A DNA stretch of 64,000 bases from Rhizodiscina lignyota (taxonomy: Eukaryota > Ascomycota > Dothideomycetes > Aulographales > Rhizodiscinaceae): the NCBI GenBank assembly GCA_010015805.1, contig ML978128.1:124001-188000 (forward strand). The letters run 5' to 3'. Positions within the stretch are counted from its first letter, which is position 1; every line of letters starts with the position of its first letter. Positions 23,203 through 33,302 of the stretch are shown here, one piece after another. Made by a program: the position numbers and the translations under genes. The notes beneath the pieces are model-generated. The model ran no database searches. It was not told where the DNA came from and was given only the letters and a program-made list of their open reading frames with translations.

Positions 23203-23714
23203 GAGCACTATAAGCTCTCGTCCTCAGTCTGGTTCGGAGCGTTTTGGCCCGTCGCCTGCTCGCAGTACCGTTGGGTCGTCGATATGGCAAATTGGCTTAT
23301 GCTAAGTCTAACAAATGGAAGCTTCACGTCTGGGGCGGGATGGAGTGAAAAGTAATACGCATCATCTCTGGCTGTGGTTTGATGTTGAATAGTATGCGGA
23401 GCGATGATGCGTCACGAAAAGGCGAAACTAGAGCAGCTGTAGGATAAAATCGAGAAGAAAATCTCTGAAAAATTTCATGGCTGTGACTACGCTATCCATT
23501 AACTTAAAGTACCTCAATGCTGGACTCTGACTTCGCATGCACGTGCATTCGCGACTTCGCGCGCGTGAACTCACCCTGGCCCAGTTGCACTGTGTGGAGT
23601 TGAGCCGCTCTCCACTCTGCACAAACCCAGCTTCATCACCACCAAAATACAGCAATTGCGCTGGCCCATCCTTCCTCAAACATTATTATAGCCTTTGGAT
23701 CTCGCAAACCAAAT
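23203..23714. other. Intergenic, nothing recognised
   Basis: This is the 3' region of the RRM gene plus the promoter of the MED27 gene. Confidence 0.45.
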
Positions 23715-24657
23715 ATGTCAGAGCAAAATACCTCTGCGGTTGGAGCAGAGTCCGCTCAACCCTGGGACGAAACCCGCATACGCGCTTCATTAGCACGCAT
23801 CGAGCAATTGCAAAACCAAGTACGCTTCCAATGCTCTTAAATGCACTCTCAGAACCCGAATGCTGATATTATTCTCGCTAGCTCGATGCGCTGCGCTTCG
23901 TTATCCCCACAATTACCGCCTCTGCTGTGAATCAAGGCACCTCGAGGACGACGTATTTCAAGCAATTTAGCGTTACGGCTATTGGTGGGAGCGAGCAGCT
24001 GGAAAAGTTCAAGCGCGATTGGAGGGATAAGAGCACGCAGGAGATCTTCGACAAGGCCAAGACAAGGAGAGAAGAGGACTCCAATCTGAGCATGGCGGTT
24101 GGGGTGCCGAAGTATGGGTGGATTGAGCAGGATGAAGGAGGGTCGGCGTTGAGCAGTACAGAGGTGGAGGATATGAAGAAGACTGTCGAGATGTGGAAGG
24201 AAAAGCATCCAGAGGTTAAGGTGAACCTGGAGGACGAGGATAGCAAGGCAATTGTGAGTATCTACGGCTGCAATTGACTGGTGAGCCCTGTTAATGTGAT
24301 ATATAGGTTCAGTACACCGCTGGACCATACAGACTCCACTTTACCGTCGCTCGTGTTGTTGAAGACAATCGGAAACAGGTCTATCAAGTCTCATGCTCAG
24401 GAGCGAAGCCAGTATTTGCGGCAATGGAACGATGCATCGCGTCCCGACCTCGAACAGATCGTCTATATGACACTCTGGACATGCTGTCTGCCTACTCGAA
24501 TCTGCCAACTGCTCAGTGTGCCACTTGCAAGCGTCTGCTAGATCGTCAGGCTACCATTCCTGCTGCGCGGAGACGGAAGCAGTCGGCGTCTCCTCCGGCT
24601 GAGAATGGGACAGATGTAGAGTGGGACGCCCTTCATGAGAGCTGCTTATCACGATGA
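23715..24657 (+). CDS. MED27: Mediator complex subunit 27
   Basis: Three exons (23715-23819, 23882-24253 and 24307-24657) with 62- and 53-bp introns give 275 residues. The product is a subunit of the Mediator tail, which links activators to RNA polymerase II. The C-terminal domain carries the family signature: LYDTLDMLSAYSNLPTAQC, then ATCKRLLD, a linker with RRRKQSASPPAE, and a final EWDALHESCL. The Cys residues (CATC, and the final C) correspond to the zinc-ribbon-like Med27 C-terminal motif. The N terminus is a helical coiled-coil region (IRASLARIEQLQNQLDALRFVIP). The middle holds a variable, charged segment with SKYGW-like spacing. The length suits filamentous fungi. Confidence 0.85.
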
Positions 24658-24941
24658 GCATGATCTGGCCTTTACGAGCTTTCACGACTCACGAACGGGC
24701 AAAGGATAGAGGTTTGGTTTACAACTACAAGGACTTGGGACTGTTTTGTAGGATACATGTTGGAATATGAATATCGATACCCACCAAAAATCAACCCCAA
24801 CACCGTCTGTTAAGCCCGACAGGATAATTACAAGCCAATCATTCCGTGCGTCTACAGGCAAGCCTAACAAGCCAGCAATAGGGTTCACAATTTTAGTTCT
24901 AAACGAAAGAACTCCCCTTGACATGGCAACCTCAGCCGGCC

Positions 24942-25439
24942 TCACCACATGGCATTATTGTAGCCGGCCAGGACTGGCTGCGGAGTAAACCACCAGCCAT
25001 CCGGAGTCCTGAACCTCCGAGGGATCTGATCCTTCGTTTTCGCCCCCGTCTCCCACTTCACGTCACTCCACATACCCTCATGCCCGTCTTTCCACTTCCT
25101 CGTCCTAAAGTCGTACTTCTGCGCTGCTCCCCTTCTTGCATGCCAGAACGGCTTGCCAATTCCTCTGTCACGTGGACCGTCTCCAATCACGGCGTTGAAA
25201 GCCCATGGGTCGTTCTCTGGGCGGTCGAGGAAGTCCCAGCGCGACCACTGCGAACGTGTCGGTGCATCCCATCCGAGACCTCGACCACGGTGCGTCGCGA
25301 CGAAGATGTCTGGGCCGCTGTTGGTTAGAATGTCGGCGAGGCGGCCAAGGCGGGTGCCGCGTTTGCCGTCTTTTGGCCAGATGAGGGCGTGTCGTTTTGG
25401 CGTTTTGCGCCGGACGGTCCATGGTGCTTGATATGCCAT
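24942..25439 (-). CDS. Trp-rich 165-residue protein, unknown function
   Basis: A single exon runs from the ATG at 25439. The protein is very rich in tryptophan and basic residues (more than a dozen Trp in 165). Motifs include RRKTPKRHALIWPKDGKRGT, SRWDFLDRPENDPWAFN, RDRGIGKPFWHARRGA and TPDGWWFTPQPVLAGYNNAMW. There is no signal peptide or membrane span. The codon use and sustained amphipathic pattern look real rather than spurious. I do not recognise the family. The composition would suit a small structural or nucleic-acid-associated protein, which is a guess. It converges with MED27. Confidence 0.6.
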   Translation of the reverse strand: MAYQAPWTVRRKTPKRHALIWPKDGKRGTRLGRLADILTNSGPDIFVATHRGRGLGWDAPTRSQWSRWDFLDRPENDPWAFNAVIGDGPRDRGIGKPFWHARRGAAQKYDFRTRKWKDGHEGMWSDVKWETGAKTKDQIPRRFRTPDGWWFTPQPVLAGYNNAMW

Positions 25440-26362
25440 TGTTGGTTGGGGACTTGGTTTTTTTGGGGGGTTCTGTTTTTTTAGCAAAATATATGTGCTT
25501 TTGGATTGGAAAAAAAGGTAGATGAATTCGGGGTTCAGAAATTAGAAAGAGACAAGAGCAGATATCCACCCAAGACAAACAGGTTCTGATGTCCAAACCT
25601 TCTCAACGGATCTTCTCTGCTGTGATCAATCTACCTTATGACTCTTACTATATACCTCAACTGCATGGCAGTTGCCTTGCTGTCGTTGTACGGTCCTGTA
25701 TGTGTGATGAAAGTTTGATCAAACAAACCGCAGCAACTGGAGGAATATCAAACCCAAACCCAACGAGCGGCAGCAAGATTCACTCCAGACTCACGCAGGT
25801 ATTTGCGGATCGGGAAAACAGCGAAATGGCGCAAGAAAAGCTGCTCAGGTAGCAATAGAGGGAACTCTTTTGGGCATCTGTGGGAAGTGAATATTATCGT
25901 CTGAGAGTTCTGCTGAGAGGTTTGACGCTGTGGGTCAGGAACAAGCGGGGAGAGTGTTTGCAACAATGTTCGTTGAGCAATTTGGAAGATACTGCAGAAC
26001 TGATTGCCTGTGTAATAAACGCGTTTCTTGGGCGATAATGGAAGGAACGCCGTTGGGATACCAGAGCAAATTCAAAGTGGAAATCAATTCTTGTCAAATA
26101 TTGCCACTGAAAGGACATACTTAGATGCTGTTAGAAGTTGAAATTCGTGAGCATCTCGGAGCATGTGACGGAAATTTTGGCAATGCCATGATAATGAAAG
26201 CCTGAAACTTTTGAATGGTTGCACGAGGATATCGCAAGAGAGGTGAGATCGGCGATTGCTACCTGTTCTCCATTCAAAGTTCCGTCGACTCTATTTTGAT
26301 ATATACATAAGGGACTATTCAAACAGCCGTTCGTCCGCTCCTCGAATCAAAAATATCTTGGT
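25440..26362. other. Intergenic, nothing recognised
   Basis: There are 920 bp with A/T-rich tracts (a poly-T run near 25458-25520) and no supported gene. Confidence 0.45.
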
Positions 26363-26844
26363 TTACAGCTTGCTGATGAAGAGTCTTGCGGCCCGTGTAC
26401 GCACCGTCTTGGGCAGGACATATTTCGAGAAAAGGTAGATGAGAGTCGGAAGGCAGATGAAGGCAACTGTAACCTCGTTCATGAAGTAGAACGGGACGAG
26501 TTGGGGCATGGCAGCCTTCAGGATGACCTGTAGTTCTCCCAATTAGCTTTCCAGCATACTCGGAGCTGGCTCCATAGGTGCACGGGAGGTCATACCGATG
26601 TATTGAGCTCGCTCTCTTGGCTCTGACCGGTGGTCTGCTGTCTTCCCTCCTTGCGGATCTGTCCGAGTTTCTGGACTTGCGCGTTGATGGATGGAGTGAA
26701 CGGGGCGACATTGCGCTTGGTGGTGAAAGTGGCAATCGCAGCCGGCCTGACAGCAGGCGAGGAGCGCACAATCGATTGTGCGAGAAGGGGCTGGCGCTGT
26801 TGCAGCGACCGAGCAAGCGGTCGGAGGAGTCGGGCGGAAGACAT
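26363..26844 (-). CDS. ATP8: Nuclear-encoded ATP synthase subunit 8 with presequence
   Basis: Exons 26596-26844 and 26363-26527 flank a 67-bp intron (GTATGA to TACAG, phase 0) and give 137 residues. The C-terminal 48 residues, from Met90, begin MPQLVPFYFMNEVTVAF and end in RTRAARLFISKL. Yeast Atp8 is 48 residues, begins MPQLVPFYFMNQLTYGF and ends RLYVSRLFISKL, so the whole subunit is present. It has one membrane span (about 99-118) and a basic C-terminal tail. It acts in the Fo stator stalk of mitochondrial complex V. The leader (1 to about 50) has MSSARLLRPLARSLQQRQPL and no acidic residue, as in a mitochondrial presequence. Residues 51-89 form a polar spacer. The intron lies six codons before the ATP8 part begins. 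In most filamentous fungi this gene is in mtDNA. It diverges from NIC96 with about 375 bp between starts. Confidence 0.92.
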
Positions 26845-27220
26845 GCTGGGTGCTGTTGTGAGAGCGATTGTGTCAGCGGGGAGCTTTGCCGGTTATGCTG
26901 TGATCGTAGGAAGGAGAATACATACAGCTGGGAGCTTCACAAGCGTGTCGGAGATGGCAAACGGACCAATTGAGATGGATTCTTGTGGTGGTGAAGCTGT
27001 TCGGGCTGCAGCACTGAGGTTCTGCGGAAGTGCCAAGGCTACGCGCGCGGCTATATCCTAACCCTGTCACTATTTTTAAGCGCGACAAACACGAAATCGC
27101 GTCGAGCTCTTGTTTGCGCGCAACAGCTTCCCTTCCAGCCTGCCTTTACCACCACAACCACACACCCAAAGGCAGCGCTGGCCAACCTGAGGTTGCTGCT
27201 TGATTCCACCGCAGCCCAGC
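26845..27220. other. Divergent promoter ATP8/NIC96
   Basis: This is a 376-bp shared upstream region. No other gene is seen. Confidence 0.5.
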
Positions 27221-30200
27221 ATGTCGTCATTGTTCGGGAACTTGGGCGGAAACGGCCAGAAGCCGAACTTGTTTTCAGGTCTTGGGGGGCAGTCAACGTC
27301 CGGTGCAACGACGAGTGGGCAAACAGGTCCCTCTCTCTTCGGCACCTCTACTGGAGCGAGCAATGCGACAAGCTCGGGTCCGAGCACTTTCTCGGGTTTC
27401 AACACCGGTGCGACTTCTACGAGCTTTGGTCCAAGCCTCCTCCCGCCCTCTCAGCCCGCTTCCACTGGCGGAGGACTCTTTGGAGGCTTGAACACGAAGG
27501 CTACTACTTCAACTGGCGGACCGAGTCTCTTTACAACGTCTCAGCCTACGACGACTAGTGCCCCGAGTGGTGGCTTGTTCATTGGTGGCTTAGGTGGCCT
27601 GGGCACCACCACTGCTGCGACTTCATCAAGCACGCAACCCACCCAAACCGGATCGCTGCTTGGTGGATCAGTGTTTGGGGCTCCACAAAAGCCTCAACAG
27701 GGTCAGCAGCAGGGACACCCTCAGCAGTCAGGCCATTCTTCGCAGCAGCAACCATCGCAACTCGTTCAGGAGGCCATTAATGACCCAAACGCGTCCAAAC
27801 CTGTCCAGTCAGCCTACTTCGATCATTTGCTGGAGCGTGGAAAGAAGAGGAACAATGAGAAGAATGGGACATCGCAGCTCGGTGAGCTGCCAAGCCTGCA
27901 ATTGGGCCTAGGAGATATTGCCCGGAAAGTTCGTAACTTGGGGACTGGTGGGCCTTCTGCTGCGCAAGCGCGTGGCACTGGCGACACAAAAGCGTACATT
28001 ATCCTAACCTTATGCTGTGTTTGAGACGGAAGTGGGCTGACAAGATCATGTAGTCATTACCTCCTTGCTGCTTCGGGTGTCAACACGGCGACGACGTTAC
28101 GTGACCTCAACAGTTTCACGGCGCAAGCTGGTGCAAGTGTTGCCCCGGCTTCTCGTCCCGAAGCCGTGGACACCGACCTGGATAACTATGTCGCGAGCTT
28201 GAGAAATCAGTCCACCCTCGATCTGATCGCCGAAGGACTAGAGCAGTCGAAGAGGGATTTCGATGCATTCTTGGAAGAGAGCGTGCAACTTGAGTGGGAC
28301 CAGCAAAGGAGAAGAATCTACGAACATTTTGGCCTAGCTAGAAAAGACGACAATCTTGGCGGAAGTGTCGACGGCGGAGCTACCGGCGATGATCGAGGTG
28401 CGTTTGGGAGATCGTCGAGGAGAGGCCGTGGCTTGGGCAAGTCATCACTTGCTACAAGCATGGCATTGGGCGCATCTGGTATGACCCGATCAGTCATTGG
28501 TGCTCCCCAAGCAGGCAATGGACGAGCTAGCATGTTTGGCGAGTCGCCAGAGAAGACGACCCCGACTAGTACTCAGGGGGGTGTAGCAGATCGCTTCCAA
28601 AGGGATCGCCAAGAGAAATTGGCCGAGGAAGTCAAGAACCTCAATGCTGCCCGTATAAGAAAGACAACATTTCCCGTCTTGCACCGATTTGCGGAAATTG
28701 AGAAAGAGGCTGGCGTTGACAATGTACAACCACTTGTCGACTCGTACAAGGCGGTTATTGCCATCACTGGAGAGAAGTCGAACGTCGCTCGCTTATCTGA
28801 GCCTGGAGTTCTTCATGAGAGGAGCTACAGGCTGGAATATCGCGAAGAGGGCGAGCGACCCAATTCTGACGAAGCCATCCGCCTACGCAAACGCATAATC
28901 AACGGCTCTCGCACCTTCCTCGAAAACCAATTCTTGGACCAACTCACCACTCTTGTCACTAAGAACCCTCGCGAAGCCCAGCTGGGTGGTGTACCCTCTG
29001 TTGTTGACAAGATCCGTGGCTTTGTGCGCATCCTTGAAGCTCGTAAGGAACTAGGCTGCGAAGTTACGAAACTTCAGCACCTAGGCAATGACTATGTGTT
29101 CGTCATACTATACTTCCTTCTCCGCTGCGGGCTCCTCGAGGATGCGAAGAAGTACATTGAGGAGCATAGGGTCGCTTTGGGTCGCATCGACAGGAACTTC
29201 AAGTCTTTCGTTGAGTGCTATTCGAAGGATCCGGACCGTCGTTTGCCACCTGAGTTGCAGCAACGGATCACGACAGAGTATCTCAGCCAGACAAAGGTTG
29301 TTGCCGACGACAATAGAGACCCATATAGGGTCGCATGCTACAAGATTCTGGGCCGCTGCGAGCTCTCCCGCCGCTCGCTTGATAACATTGGAGGTGGTTG
29401 GGAAGACTGGCTGTGGTTGCAATTCAGTCTTGCAAGGGAGCAGCCCCGTGCAGAGGCCAGTGCTGGTGAGACGTTCGGTCTCGAGCAACTCAGAGAGGTG
29501 GTTAGAGATATTGGCACAAGACATTTCCAAGTCGGCCAGAGCAGTGATATCGGTGGCTACGGGACTTACTTCTTCCTTCAAGTCTTGGTGGGCTTATGGG
29601 AGGGTGCGGTCAATTGGCTTTATCAGCACGATCTCATTGCTGCTGTGCACTTTGCCATCTCAATGGCGTACTATGGTCTTCTGAGGATTGCAGATTTCTC
29701 GGCGCCGCAGGAGCTGTGTAAGACTTTCTTTCTATCGTGCCATATAATAATGAACTGACAGCTCTACCAGTAACATATTCGACCCGCCAACTGCCGCAAC
29801 TCCATTTTGGCCTGATGATCGGCTACTATACCGCCTCCTTCCGTACAGCACGACCCCTGCATGCAGTCGACTACCTCACTCTAATTGCTCTCAATGCCGA
29901 CTTGGAAGGTGAAGCAGGCAAGCAGCAAGCCCAGCTGTGCTACGAAGCCCTCCGCGAACTCGTCCTCGAGACGCGCGAGTTTGCCGCGCTGCTTGGCGAC
30001 GTCTCAAGTGACGGGAAACCCGTCAAGGGCGCGATTGAGACCCACAAAGAGTTGCTGAAGTTGGATGATGAAGACGAGTTCTTGAGGACGATCACGTTAT
30101 ATGCCGCCGGCATGGCGCAAGAGGCCGGCCGAGTTACGGACGCAGTGCTACTGTTCCATCTTGCGGAACAGTATGACTCTGTTATTCAAGTCTGCAACAG

Positions 30201-30927
30201 GGCATTGTCCGAATCGATTGCAATCGAGCTAGGTCAGGAGCCAATGCGTTTGGAGCCTCTGAAGCCCGCATCACAGGCCAACGCGCAGAATGGCGTCAAG
30301 CAGCAGCAAGGCACGTCTGTCTCCTTGTCGCTCACGAGTATCGAAAATCCCGAGCAATTGTCCCGAGCGATGGCAAGAATCTACAACTCCAACGCTCTGG
30401 ACCTCCAGCGTATCAAACCGCAGAACCGCGAGACGTGCGAGAAGCTGGTAGCTATTGCCGAAGCGAAACGTCACGTTGAGTCGGGCCAGTGGTCGGACGC
30501 CTTGGAGTCCATCATGAGAGTGAACCTTCTCCCCCTGACGCTCGAGCCCAACTCATTCGTCATGCTCACAACAAACTCTGGGCAATCGACCGCCCTGACC
30601 CCTGTAACTTCCCCGCCGTCGAGCAACACGCCGTCCAACCTGCCTCTCATCCGCGACCGTGCGGCTGTCATGCAGGGCCTGCCACAGCCTCTCGCGCAGA
30701 CGGTGCCGGCGCTGCTACTCATGACGCTCACGGCGTTGAGCAGGTGGCGCGCAGAGTTGCAGTCAAGCCCGTTTACTGGGGGTAATGTGACTAAGCGGAC
30801 AAACATGAAGGCGTTGGGAGACGCGGCGAGGGATCTGATGGTCTTCGCGGGCTTGGTGAGGTACAAGCTCCCCGGAAGGGTGTTTGAGAGGCTGGGCGAG
30901 GTTGTGAGTGAGGATGGTGGGATGTAG
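27221..30927 (+). CDS. NIC96: Nucleoporin NIC96 (Nup93 family)
   Basis: Three exons (27221-27993, 28054-29717 and 29771-30927) with 60- and 53-bp introns give 1197 residues. Nic96/Nup93 is a scaffold of the inner ring of the nuclear pore that anchors the Nsp1 channel complex. The first 260 or so residues are Gly/Ser/Thr-rich with scattered SLFG, GLFGG and VFG motifs, an FG-like extension. A helical region follows (HYLLAASGVNTATTLRDLN, LEESVQLEWDQQRRRIYEHFG). The long α-solenoid contains GRCELSRRSLDNIGGGWEDWLWLQF, FFLQVLVGLWEGAVNWLY and FGLMIGYYTASFRTARPLHA, which are typical of the family. Yeast Nic96 is 839 residues; filamentous-fungal forms are longer. Confidence 0.9.
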
Positions 30928-31596
30928 GAACTGCTAATGGCGTTTGATATTGTCGCGAGGAGCACTTTGCAAAACAGTGGAGCAAAAAAGTTGTGTTTTG
31001 GCAATAGATGGTCTCTGCGTGTAGCTTGAATGAGACGGGCAAAATACCAATAACAGGCTCGTTCAAGAACTTTCTCAGATTGTTTCTCCTAAAGAGTTGT
31101 CATGCATCTAAGCCAGCCATACTCTCGAAACAGAATTATGTCTGTCGCCATCAGCGCTCGTCATGAGAGCAGCCTTTAAACCTTTTCGTCAATCCAGTGA
31201 CGCAGTACGTTCTATAAGAGAGTAAATGGTGAACCTTCGCAGGCACGAAGCTGACTTCCTTCGCGATTAGAACTAGCCCATGCAGGGATTTCCCCATGGT
31301 GTCTCTGCTAGAAAGTTTTCTAAACCTAAAGAAAACCAGTCTTCTACGTTGCTTCTGAGTGTGTAAACTAAGGGACTGGTCGTTGTAATTTTGGGAAGAG
31401 GGGGCATGCACCAACTTCGTTTATGGTATATACATTCGTACCGTTACACGTGGCAACTCAGCCTTATGGATGCAGCCCAGCTTTCACGCAACTACGACCC
31501 CACCTCAAGTTTAACCTCGTGGCCGCCTAAGCCTGATTTCTCTGAATCAACAATAATCCTCAGATACTAATTTCTTTGGGTTCGGGACTTGGCTAC
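30928..31596. other. Intergenic, nothing recognised
   Basis: This region marks the start of a gene-poor accessory stretch. Confidence 0.4.
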
Positions 31597-33302
31597 ATGG
31601 AGGACTTTGTGTACGAGCAGATTGACCTCAACACTCTTGGATTCCGACTCCTGCGCCTTCTCAAAGGTAACGGGTACGACGACCCTATCCAATGTGAGCT
31701 CCTCGCTGCCTTCCTAGACGAGGAGTATGTCCCCGATTATGAGGCGCTGTCATATACTTGGGGAGGAGAGGGGAAGCCATGCCATGTAGAAGTGGATGGA
31801 AAGACGATGGCGGTCACAGAGAATCTGGAGCTGGCCTTGCGACACTTGCGGTTGGAAACTCGAGATCGACTGCTGCGGGCCGATGCGATACGTATCAACC
31901 AGCGCGACAACAAAGAAAAAGGGCATCAAGTTGGCAATATGCAGCACATCTACAAAGCTGCGGTTAGAGTGATCGTTTGGTTAGGTCCTGCGACTTCTGA
32001 GACGGATTTCATTATGGATCAATTAAGGCAGCTCGGGATTGAAAGCAGAAACCAGCCGCGTATGATGTTGGACTTTGCGAAGGAACGAATACAAAAGCTC
32101 TGGCTCAGGGCGCAGCCAGCCACTCGTAGTGTTGGAGTCGTATCTGAACAGCGAAAGGGACTGGAGTTGCTTCTAGCGCGGCCTTGGTTTAGAAGAGTCT
32201 GGATTCTTCAAGAAGTCGCCAACTCCAGGTCTACCGAAGTCGTTTGCGGCAACATGACAGTCTCCGGGGAGATATTTGCGTTCGCTCCCTCTCTGGTTGG
32301 TGTCGACACCAGCATAAACTGCCAGGCCGTGCTGGATATCATGTCCCCAGCTTCACGCATCTGCTCTTGGTGGGCCCAAAAACGCATCTCCTCACTCTTC
32401 TGCAGAAGTTCGGCCAGAGCGAAGCGACTGACGAACGGGATCACATCTTTGCCTTGCTTAGTTTGTCAACGGACAGAAATATCTCGGAACACATAATAGC
32501 AGACTATGAGAGGTCTGTGGATGATGTTATCCACGACACAACCGTCTTTTTACTGGGAGTGGCCAAGAGTGTCCCCAGGCAGAGTCTGCCACGATGGGAC
32601 ATGTCATCTCTCTTAAACTTCCAAGGAGATCTTACAGTAGCCGGGTTTCGGCATAGGGCATTTTGGCGGGCAATATCTGACAACCGCGACGTCCCTGTGA
32701 AGGTGCTCATCGAGTCCATCAATATGGATTTTAATGAGAAAAACAACGAGGGCGAGACAGTACTACTATCGGCAGTAACTAGAGGCCACAAATCGGTTGT
32801 CGAGGCCCTCCTTGCGTTGCCCAAGGTCGAGATTCATTCACAAGACAATCAAGGTAGTTCACCACTGATGATTGCGATGCATAGTCGGGACACAGGGATT
32901 GTGAACCTTCTTCTCGAGCAAGACGACATAGACGTCAACTCGAGGGACGATGATGGCCGAACACCATTACACTTAGCGATAGTTATGTATCGTCATAAGG
33001 GAGCTATCAAGCTTCTTCTCGAACGAGACGACATAGACGTCAACTCGAGGGACAATGATGGCCAAACACCATTACACTTAGCGATACGTACACATTATGA
33101 TGATGAAGACGTTGTCAAGCTTCTTCTTGAACGAGACGGTATAGACGTCAACTCGAGGGACAATGACGGCCGAACACCATTGGAGTTGGCTGCATACGAG
33201 CACAAGGTGTGGATAGAGAACCTGCTGCGCAGCCGGATGAGAATTCCTACATCAGTTCCACATTGGCTTGTAGGATTTAAGGGATGGGGAATAGGATCGT
33301 GA
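31597..33302 (+). pseudogene. HET-domain/ankyrin protein, reading frame interrupted
   Basis: The first part, from the ATG at 31597, is a heterokaryon-incompatibility (HET) domain: YEALSYTWGG, a DAIRINQRDNKEKGHQVGNM block (normally DAICINQ), VIVWLGP, and RPWFRRVWILQEV. A second, overlapping frame continues the same protein with FGQSEATDERDHIFALLSL. It then carries an ankyrin array of about six units to the stop at 33302. Three or four of these units are nearly identical in DNA (each with DIDVNSRDNDG.TPLHLAI). HET proteins trigger cell death when unlike strains fuse, and repeat-bearing versions act like fungal immune receptors. The frame is interrupted about once with no fitting intron, so the gene is either recently broken or affected by a sequence error. 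It stands alone in a gene-poor region. Confidence 0.75.
32860..33190 (+). repeat. Near-identical ankyrin-unit repeats
   Basis: Units of about 100-110 bp (33-36 codons) inside the HET-ankyrin gene share long exact stretches, for example around 32925-32985, 33022-33085 and 33128-33180 (GACGTCAACTCGAGGGAC is common to all). Such sameness suggests recent duplication or gene conversion between units. Confidence 0.7.
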
